64,000 nt of DNA from Alviniconcha marisindica (taxonomy: Eukaryota > Mollusca > Gastropoda > Provannidae). This document shows, piece after piece, positions 55,846-64,000 of the stretch (its first letter is position 1; each line of letters opens with the position of its first letter). The position numbers and the translations under genes were made by a program. Location of the stretch: NCBI GenBank assembly GCA_018857735.1, contig JABMCL010000145.1, forward strand, positions 1,141,001 through 1,205,000. The letters run 5' to 3'. The notes under the pieces are model-generated. The model ran no database searches. It saw nothing but the letters and a program-made list of their open reading frames with translations, and was not told the origin of the DNA.

Positions 55846-57535
55846 CGTTGATGCGATTTCGTACTGATGGACAAGACCCAGGCTAAACTTTCACATACAA
55901 ATTTGATTCGTTCTACCGTGAGCGATCACATCATTGTCCATGAATTGATACATACATGAAAATGATGAGAAAAAAATTGTTTTATATATATATTGAAGGG
56001 AAAAGGCACTCTGTGTAGCTTCTCAATGTCAAAAGCATGGTGTGCTTTTATAAATAATGTGCTTTTGAATATAATTATATATCAAATAGAAATACATGTC
56101 GGCTTCTTCGTTGTTTTTATTTCTAACAACTGATGGAGGTTAAAAAACACAACACTTCTCAAATATTTTGGGTGACTAACACTCGATGATCATTAAAAAC
56201 AACAACAACATGGACTGTGGTGCTAATATTATTCACAAAATCTTTATCTCGGTCTCTGTCCCCCCCCCCCCCCCCCCCCAACCCACCCCACGTTTTCTTC
56301 ACCAACTCCAATTACCTCTCTCTATCGTCCTCTCTATCTCTCTATATACGATACTAAAACGGGGGTTTGGGTTTGATTATAGACTTGTTTAATGCCAAGT
56401 TCACACTCAACAGCGACCACCGGCGTGGTGGAAGGGATGTACGGGCCGACAGTCGATCTTTGCACACTCCAAGACCCCAAGTTGTCTCCGAAGGGGTACT
56501 GGCAGAAACTTGAACTCCCAAGAAATTGGAGAGAGAGGCGGGTGGGTGGGGAGGTGGGGTGAGAGCCGGCATACAGTATGCTGCATCGTCATTGGGCTGT
56601 TTTGCAGACGTCAGAAAACACGGTGTGTGTTTTTTTTTTTTTTTTTTTTTTTTTTTTTGGTGGAGCGGGGGTGTGGGGAGGTGGGGTGAGAGCCGGCATA
56701 CTTTATGTTGAATGATCGTCACTGGGCTGTTTCGGAGACGTCAGAAAACACCGTGTTTTTTTGTTTGTTTTGTTTGTTGTTTTGTTTTTTAACTGCTTTT
56801 CTTTTCGGTGTTTATTGGACTCGCTGTGCACAGTACGTGTCAGTATCTTTTCCATGTCTTGCCGTGTCCTTCTCTGCCTAGTTCAGTTCAGTTCTCTTTC
56901 AACAACAACAAAACATCTCCTTCAGTGCACTCTACATGAGCATTCAAGTCAATGGAATCATGCAATGCAGAAAATTAATGGAAAGCATCATCGTCATTGC
57001 ATAACCATCATCACCACCAGAAGGGATCTTTGCAGCGATGTCAATTTGTCGTTGTTGTTAGACTAATTACGGGAAGCAAATTCACTAAACACTGTCCGTC
57101 AAACACACAACAACAAAAATACTCATGACAAAAGCAATCTGAACAACAACCACAGTTCTCATTGACATGCTTATTAAGTTACGAACTTGAGTCTAGGTAA
57201 AAACTGAAGTTCGCATTGCAGTACTCACTTATAAATGCATAGTTTTCAAACAGAAAATTGGCACGAAATACTACCTTTTTATACAACGTAGCTAATCTCT
57301 TGTTCGTGGTGTAATAGAAAAGGCTAAACTGGGTGAGAGAGGAAGAAAGCAGCTCACAATATTATTGTATCACCGAATTTCACTCTCTCGTCGCAATGCA
57401 CGAACAGTTGGTTTAAACAAAATGTATTCATTCATCGTAATCATAAGTTCAGCAAATACGTACAGGAAACACAAAAGCACGAACAGTTAAGCCAGTCACA
57501 GACGCTCATGCACCAAGAATACTTTGTTATAGTAA
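55846..57535. other. No gene seen; two-copy duplication
   Basis: GGGGAGGTGGGGTGAGAGCC, GGCATAC and GACGTCAGAAAACAC occur twice (about 56548-56630 and 56676-56755), separated by a poly-T run (56631-56658). A poly-C run lies at about 56261-56279. Confidence 0.6.
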
Positions 57536-57842
57536 GTAAGTAAACATGGTGCTTAACGTCCACAGAAACCATAAGGCTTATTAGGGACGGGGGGAAGGGG
57601 GTATGGAGGTGTGGGAAGAGGGAGAGTATATACCTATCGCTACACTGTCACCACCAGAATGATCTGCATTAAGATGGGCAGCGATGAGAGCCATTTTAAT
57701 GTTTCATTAATTGTGAGGGACAAAGTCACAAGACCATGTCCACAAACCACAACTTTTGAAGAGAAAGGAGAGCCGAAGCGGTATCGAACCGAGGTCCTTC
57801 CGTTTACCAGCCTACCGCCTTACCGCTAGACCAAACCGGCTC
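57536..57842 (-). mobile_element. Full-length tRNA-derived SINE
   Basis: On the minus strand it begins at about 57842 with GCCGGTTTGGTCTAGCGGTA (A-box region), has a B box GGTTCGATAC at 57790-57781, continues through a body with TGGGCGT-free GC-rich sequence and ends with CCTAATAAGCCTTATGGTTT, CTGTGGACGTTAAG and a TTAC-repeat tail at 57536. Fragments of the tail block occur at 18627, 37320 and 61895, so the family is dispersed through the window. Confidence 0.78.
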
Positions 57843-58320
57843 TCAATACTTTGTTATTTTTTTCCTTTTTCACTTTGTAGTATCTCGCACGAAATGCATT
57901 TTTAGCTTGACGAGAAAGAGTATTATTTCATCGCGTTAAAATATAGATTTCTGACAAAAACACCACGGCGTCTGTTGTAAACAATACATAGCTTTAGTCT
58001 TATCGAATAACTGTGTCCAAAAGTCAGACAAAAGAACATAGTCGTTATAGATGATACGCCAAATCTGCCCCCTCTCAACCCCCTCTTCATGTGTTGCATT
58101 AACAAAATAGATATCTTATGTACCCTTCATTTCACTAGAACACAGGTATGGGGGGTGGGGGGTGGGGTGGGGAAGGGTCAGGGTCGGGGGCACTGTGCTG
58201 ATATGTTTGGGCAAAAAATGTTAATTCTCACGAAGAAAGATATTTCTTGGTCTCCTGAAAAGATCAAAAATACACGCTAGTTGATTGTGTTCGTGGTCAG
58301 GATATTATGATTATATGATA
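57843..58320. other. No gene seen
   Basis: Ordinary AT-rich DNA with a GGGGTGGGG-rich patch near 58148-58190. Confidence 0.5.
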
Positions 58321-59520
58321 TAACGTGACCAGTCTTCCGAAATGCTGAATATGTTTGAAAGTGAACTTTTCTAGTCATTATTACTGTGAAAGTGGACCTT
58401 TCTAGTCACTATTACTGTGAAAAGGGACTTTTCCATTCACTATTACTGTGACTATCATATAATAAGATCAGACCTGTGAAATGGTCACGACGGCTGAAAG
58501 CTGATTTTGCAGGTCCACAATTACGTTATTACTGCACGACTTAAAACCAGACTTGCGAAATGCTGAATATGTTTGAAAGTGGACTTTTCCAGTCACTATT
58601 ACTGTGACTACCATATAGACCGCAAGACCAAGCCTGTGAAATGGTCACGATGGCTGAAAGCTGACTTTGCAGGTCCACATGTTGTGACTGCACGACATAA
58701 AACAGGCTTCTGAAATGATCGAAGCGACCGAAAGTGGTCTTTGCATGTCAGTACAACTGTGAGTGCAAGATATTGTAAGACCCAGTTTCCGAAATGATCA
58801 AGACGTCGGGAAATCCATGTTGCTAGCCAATAGGGTTGTGACTGCATTTTATACAACAAAGCCATGCATGCAGCCCTACGAAATGACCAAGACTTCTAAA
58901 ACGTGACTTCACCGGTCCATGTATTGTGACTGGAAGATACAACAAGACCATGGCAGAGTTCCGAAACGACCATGACGTCTAAAAGTATACTTTACTGGTC
59001 AATACGGCTGGTGTAATTGAATAATATGTCAAAATACCTTTTCGAAACATCATGACGTCTAAAAGTATACTTTACTGGTCAATGTAATTGCATGATATAA
59101 CAAGATTACCTTTCCGAAATGATCAAGACGTCTAAAAGCAGACTTTACTGGTCAATATTTAACTGATGCGATTGTATGATATGACAAGATCACCTTTCCG
59201 AAACGATCATGACGTCTAATGGTAGACTTTACTGGTCAATATTGCGGATGTGACTGCATGATATAATAATCACCTTTCCGAAAAGGTCTAATAATGACTT
59301 TCCTCGTCAACATCAACCTCGTTACATAATACAGCGCGACCGGACTGATGCTCCCATTTGTACGTGTTCATACAAGGTTACCTTCCCGAAACGATCATGA
59401 CGTCTAAAAGTAGACTTTACTGTCACTATAACGGATGTGACTGCATGATATAATAATCACCTTTCCGAAAAGGTCTAGACGTCTAATATTGACTTTGCTC
59501 GTCAACAAATTGCGCTTGCA
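58320..59520. repeat. Diverged about 85-110-bp tandem repeat
   Basis: About twelve units share CCGAAA(T/C)GATCA, GACGTCTAAAAGTAGACTTT, ACTGGTCAATATT and TGACTGCATGATATAA. Divergence is high, so the array is old compared with those at 44 kb or 62 kb. Two longer sub-blocks (59260-59350 and 59455-59545) also repeat as TACAGCGCGACCGG. Confidence 0.8.
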
Positions 59521-60053
59521 TAATACAGCGCGACCGGCAGCAGGCTGCCATTTGTACTTGTTCGTACAGTTAGGAGACTCGTCCTTGTTTGGCTTGAAAT
59601 CTGCAGTCTTGGTTTACACAGATCCTCAGAAATCTGCCCCCACTTCCTCGAATAAACAAAAATGGTCGTAAATTGATTCTGATATGGTTCCTTTTTCGTG
59701 TTCACCAAACCATGGATTCCCACATGCACTCTCAGTTGTCTGATTTGTCAACATAAAGCCATACAACTGTGCATGACACTATTTATAAACTCACTTGCAA
59801 GTTATCGGGTCTGTTGGAAAGGCAGATGCTAATGTCTATGGTTGTAGAACATTTTAAGGAGTAGGGCTGAGCGGCATATATTTTATATTACCGTGTACTT
59901 TATTCCTGGGTCGTTATAAGATGTATTTCGTTGCCAATATTCGACAAGGGTTTAGGTTCAAACAAATCCAGATTTTTGGCTTTAATTATGCGTTTCAGTC
60001 ACACCAGTATTTACAAACTATACTCTCTCTTCTTTTTCTCTGACCCTCCCCCG

Positions 60054-60150
<97 letters not shown>

Positions 60151-60516
60151 CGCATCACCAACCACACCACTGTGACCTCCTTCTCTTCTCCCCCAAAACC
60201 ACCCCCACCTCTCCAACATACTGACGACAATAATCCGTATGAAGCAAAGAGAGGGTAGTGGTGGTTGTGGTGGTAGTGGTGAATAAAAACAGTTTTCGAT
60301 CCAACGTGCCCGCAAAAAAAAAAAAAAAAAAAAAAAAATACACCCAGAAACTGACAGAGTCATTGCTCGTGAAGACGGAAGAGTCTTCTCCTTCTGCCGG
60401 GTACGTTACAGTCACACTCTTCACCCGGCTAGAGATGCAGGTTACTTCTGAATGATGGTGGGGTGCGTGGGGAGAACGAGAGACGGGCGTGAGTGTCTGT
60501 GTCGACGACCACGTCC
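59521..60516. other. Probable 3' flank or UTR of the PLAC-domain gene
   Basis: Downstream (minus strand) of the PLAC stop codon. Contains a CT/CA block (60057-60150) and a poly-A run (60313-60338). No gene seen. Confidence 0.5.
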
Positions 60517-60629
60517 TCATACGACTCTGCGGCACGCTGCGCAGCACACCTTCTTGTAGTACTTGTAGGGGCAGAGTCGCGCCTGGACGACGATGCGGCA
60601 GTTCCAGAATGTGTTCTTGCAGTTCCCGT
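60517..60629 (-). CDS. Last exon of an extracellular protein: C-terminal PLAC domain
   Basis: After acceptor TTGTTTTTCAG the exon encodes GNCKNTFWNCRIVVQARLCP then YKYYKKVCCAACRRVV and TGA. The cysteine pattern C-x6-C-x8-C-x7-CC-x2-C with VVQARLC and YYKK..CC..C is that of the PLAC domain (protease and lacunin). This six-cysteine module ends ADAMTS, ADAMTS-like and papilin/lacunin matrix proteins and some proprotein convertases. The short tail after the last Cys shows the true C-terminus. It enters in phase 1. Which family the gene belongs to cannot be told because the upstream exons are outside the window. Confidence 0.85.
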
Positions 60630-60928
60630 CTGAAAAACAAAAAAACAAAAACAAATACAACGTTGTGCGTGAGTCACGTGCAGGGTGAACACGCACACAA
60701 ATGTGTACCGAAGGACGTAAGCTATAAAATCAGATTAAAATCCAAACTGAAGAAGAAGAAGAAGAAGAAGAAGAGAATCTTGGTGCATGTGTGCAGAATA
60801 TTATCACGTCATGTCCCGACCCCTTCCAGCCACGCACTCTGATATAACCGTCCTGGTTGACTTGGGCGTAAAGAACCAAGTTATTTACTCCAAGCCCCCC
60901 AACTCCGCCACCCGCTCTCTCTCTCAGT

Positions 60929-60934
<6 letters not shown>

Positions 60935-60983
<49 letters not shown>

Positions 60984-61036
60984 ACAAGCAACCAAACACG
61001 CGCACACACGAACATACGCACGCACGCACATACACA

Positions 61037-61084
<48 letters not shown>

Positions 61085-61110
61085 CACGCACACACACACA
61101 CTGCACAGCG
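60935..61110. repeat. CA and CACG microsatellites
   Basis: CA tract at about 60931-60976 and ACGC-rich tetranucleotide repeats at about 61020-61075, within the PLAC-gene intron. Confidence 0.92.
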
Positions 61111-61616
61111 ATTGTGCAAAATCCCGGTCAAGTGCAGTCAAACAACTGCTCCCATTCAGACACAACAAAAAATGGTCTCAATCCACAACAATTAGTGATA
61201 TGCAGGTAGACTTGGCTGTGGAGGGTATGGGGGAAGGGGGGGGGGGGGAGGGAACCACATCAAACGCAGAAACAGCAAAGTGTGCAACCTTACCCAGTAT
61301 GTGCAAGCTGCTAGAGATTGAACTGAATGGATTAGCACACAAAACACATGTTCAGCCGTAAACCATATCCGCTTAAGTCTAGAGCTTCGACATGGACACA
61401 CAAAAACTACTGATATTTATGCACAACACTTACTGTGTATACTGAGACAGGGAAAGGGAAACGTGGAGAATTAGAAACAAGGATTATTACAAGTGGCGGT
61501 TAGGGCAGGAAAAAGAGTTAAAAGACTGCCAAAAAAGAAAATTTGTGTGTGTGTTGGGGGGGGGGGGTATCCCCTTCCCCTCCACACTAGCATTGCAGTT
61601 GCAGATGATCTGAGGG

Positions 61617-61636
61617 AGAGAGAGAAAAGAGAGAGG

Positions 61637-61683
<47 letters not shown>

Positions 61684-61709
61684 ATTGATTGATTGAACTT
61701 AATTACGCA

Positions 61710-61788
<79 letters not shown>

Positions 61789-61840
61789 AGACAGAGACAG
61801 ACAGAGACAGACAGAGACAGACAGACAGACAGACAGAGAG
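61617..61840. repeat. GA tracts and CAGA repeats
   Basis: Two long GA runs (about 61637-61680 and 61712-61786) flank a TTGATTGATTGATTGAA word and are followed by ACAGACAG repeats. Confidence 0.95.
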
Positions 61841-61894
61841 GTCTTAATTCGCTCTGAGTGTCAGAGCTCAGGAGCTGTGTGAAAGTCGAGGTGG

Positions 61895-61950
61895 ACTTCC
61901 TTGGCTCCCCGTCCCTAATAATCCGTACGGTCTCTGTGGACGTAATCAGG
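61895..61950 (+). mobile_element. SINE-tail fragment
   Basis: GGCTCCCCGTCCCTAATAAT followed by GGTCTCTGTGGACGTAATCA matches, in the opposite orientation, the tail block of the SINE at 57536-57842. Confidence 0.55.
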
Positions 61951-61964
61951 TAACTATACTTATC

Positions 61965-63115
61965 ATGAACACTGTCCAGGGAGATAGGGGTCACTATATA
62001 TTGTGAACACGGTCCAGAGATACAGGAGTCACTATATCATAAACACGGTCCAGGGACATTGGTCGCGATGCCATGAACACGGTCCAGAGAGAGAGAGGGA
62101 TTTCTATATCATGAACACGGACCAAAGAGAGGGGGAAGGTCACTATACCATGAACATGATCCTAAGAGATACGGATCACTATATACCACGAATAGGGTCC
62201 ATGATCCAGAGAGCTAGGGGTCACAGAATCATTTACACGGTCCAGAAAGACAGGGGTCACTGCATCATGAACAGGGTCCAGAAATACAGGGGTAGCTGTA
62301 TCATGAACAGGGTCACGATCCAGAAATACATGGGTCACTGCATCATTTACACGGTCCAGAAATACATGGGTCACTGCGTCATGTACAAGCTCAAGAAATT
62401 CAGGGGTAGCTGCATCATGAACAGGGTCCAGAAAGACATGGGTCACAGCATCATGTACACCGTCCAGAAAGACATGGGTCACTGCATCGTGAACAGGGTC
62501 CAGAAAGACATGCGTCACTGCATCATGTACACGGTCCAGAAATATAGGGGTAGCTGTATCGTGAACAGGGTCCCGAAAGACAGGGGTCACAGCATCATGT
62601 ATACGGTCCAGAAAGACAGGGGTCACTGCATCATGTATACGGTCCAGAAAGACAGGGGTCACAGCATCATGTATACGGTCCAGAAAGACAGGGGTCACTG
62701 CATCATAAACAGGGTCCTGCACTGCATCATGAACAGGGTCCAGAAAGATATGGGTCACTGCATCATGTACACGCTCCAGAAATACGGGGGTAGCTGCATC
62801 ATGAACAGGGTCCAGAAAGGCATGGGTCACTGCATCATTTACACGGTCCTGAAAGACGGGTCACTGCATCATGAACAGGGTCCGGCACTGCATCATGAAC
62901 AGGGTCCATAAATACATGGGTCACTACATCATGAACACGCTCCAGAAATACAGGGTTAGCTGCATCATGAACAGGGTCCCGAAAGGCATGGGTCACTGCA
63001 TCATTTACACGGTCCAGAAAGACAGGGGTCACTGCATCATGAACAGGGTCCGGCACTGCATCATGAACAGGGTCCATAAATACAAGGGTAACTGCGTCAT
63101 GTACAGGGTGCAACA
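61965..63115. repeat. 36-bp minisatellite, about 30 copies
   Basis: Units TGCATCATGTACACGGTCCA and GAAAGACAGGGGTCAC with variants (GAACAGGG, AATACATG, AGCTGTATC). The left end (61965-62220) is more diverged. Because 36 is a multiple of three, frames stay open on both strands: 12-residue repeats MYTVQKDRGHCI on plus and HDAVTPVFLDRV on minus. It lies between the two proposed PLAC-gene exons and is therefore most likely intronic. Confidence 0.95.
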
Positions 63116-63186
63116 AACATGGAGGGGCAGTGCAGATGGTAGGGTGCAGTCAGTAGGGTTAGGTGGGAGCCACGTCAAATCTTCAC

Positions 63187-63549
63187 CAATGGCTTTGGGG
63201 TCGGCCGGCATTCTGTCCACCACGCTGTTCTTCCGGCCGTTGTCGCTGTTTTCTTTGTTGACGTTGTCGTTGATGTTGTTGGTGGTGGTGGCGATGTTCG
63301 CGTTGCTGTTGTCGTCGTCGTCATCGTCGTCGTCGTCGTCGTTTTTGATGATGCTGTCCTCGGCTTTTTTGTCGTCGAAGTTGTTGCTGTTGCTGTTGTC
63401 GATGCGGTTGCTGATGATAACGTTGCCACCGAACCTATCCTCCTCCTCTTCTTCCTCCTCTTCCTCCTCCTCCACCTCCTCCTCCTCCTCCTCCTCCTCG
63501 GCTTCTACGTACACAGCGTTGGGGGACTGCGGTCCTTGGGCGGTGATGA
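63187..63549 (-). CDS. Probable penultimate exon of the PLAC-domain gene, acidic spacer
   Basis: A 363-nt open stretch lies between a good acceptor (CTCTTCCTCCCTACCAG) and a moderate donor ATTG|GTGAAG, with phase 1 at both ends. Phase 1 exit fits the phase 1 entry of the PLAC exon, giving ...MPADPKAI-D-GNCKN. It encodes 121 residues: QGPQSPNAVYVEAE, a Glu run, GGNVIISNRIDNSNSNNFDD, an Asp run and Asn/Thr-rich sequence ending SVVDRMPADPKAI. Such low-complexity acidic spacers occur between modules of secreted matrix proteins. The frame also stays open beyond both borders, so the exact ends are inferred. Confidence 0.5.
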
Positions 63550-64000
63550 CTGGTAGGGAGGAAGAGTACCGTACACCTTTCTTTAAAGGAACTGGCCGTC
63601 TCAAAACACGTTTTGCCCCCAAAGCGGGAGAGATCAACACAGAACCATCACATTACGTATAAATATATAGTGTTTAGAATTGTCCCTTTTGATTTCATAT
63701 CGAATTTAGAACACGAGTTTTGTTTTGTTTTTGTTTTTTTGTGTGTGTGTGTTTTTTAGTTACACTTCAGCGCACTAAGTGGCCCAAATCGAGGGAAAAT
63801 ACTTCTCCAGGCTAAACTTTGAAGACACCACGGAAAGCGTCAGTCCATGGAAGCAAAATCAGCACTCGCTAAAAATCTAGAATATAATCGGTATGCAATC
63901 GTAAAATAAAATTCTTGATTTTTTTAGGTGTTTCAATCTCTTCTAGCAGTTGGGGGCAAAAAACTTGTTTTTGAGAATGCCAGTACCTTGATAACGGAAA
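63550..64000. other. Right edge, presumed intron of the PLAC-domain gene
   Basis: AT-rich with a T/GT-rich run at about 63718-63756. No exon recognised. Confidence 0.45.

Noticed and set aside
62003..62911. A 302-codon plus-strand frame and a 222-codon minus-strand frame
   Set aside because: Both are products of the 36-bp array. Neither has unique sequence resembling a protein, and the array lies in a proposed intron.

Overview
The window looks like nuclear DNA from a lophotrochozoan animal, most plausibly a mollusc. It has AT-rich intergenic DNA, short coding exons with GT..AG borders, very abundant CA/CT/TA microsatellites, long G and C homopolymers, and many locally expanded minisatellites. 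tRNA-derived SINE fragments carry a tail block of the type ACGTCCACAGAAACC. The species cannot be named from sequence alone. No bacterial operon, tRNA gene, rRNA gene or CRISPR array was seen.

Three genes are supported. (1) On the minus strand, 20445 down to 8406, is a complete eight-exon SRFBP1/BUD22-family gene of 726 codons. Every exon junction is phase-consistent. The protein has the BUD22/SRFBP1 N-terminal helices, a long acidic Ser/Asp/Glu stretch, an RGG box and the family C-terminal signature HPSWEA...FDD. (2) On the plus strand, 24879 to 39229, is the C-terminal Src kinase gene CSK (SH3-SH2-tyrosine kinase), 443 codons plus an unresolved initiator exon. (3) On the minus strand at the right end are the last one or two exons of an extracellular protein ending in a PLAC domain (60517-60629, probably preceded by 63187-63549). 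A possible fourth minus-strand gene starts near 6600 and runs left out of the window, but its coding exons are not resolved.

The outstanding observation is in CSK. The exon encoding the whole SH2 domain is present three times (25862-26084, 27667-27886, 27940-28159). All three are intact, each has its own acceptor and donor, and all have the same phase (enter 2, leave 0). Joining any two gives a stop within five codons, and skipping all three shifts the frame, so exactly one can be used per mRNA. The last two are separated by only 53 nt. This is the architecture of mutually exclusive exons, which would let one kinase carry three different phosphotyrosine-binding modules.

A second theme is that many local repeats start at splice junctions. 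The 3' end and donor of the CSK P-loop exon is copied five more times downstream. The acceptor and 5' end of the DFG exon is copied three times upstream. The end of the HRD exon has become a minisatellite. The donor of SRFBP1 exon 7 sits at the edge of an array of donor-like repeats. A large array at 22.4-24.7 kb repeats a possible CSK initiator mini-exon.

Layout: 1-6640 possible minus-strand gene and a 59-bp minisatellite; 6640-8405 no gene; 8406-20445 SRFBP1; 20446-24878 divergent promoter interval and minisatellite; 24879-39229 CSK; 39230-60516 no coding gene seen, with large minisatellites (48 bp, 63/66 bp, about 37 bp, about 85 bp), microsatellites and SINEs; 60517-63549 PLAC gene 3' end with a 36-bp intronic minisatellite; 63550-64000 its presumed upstream intron.
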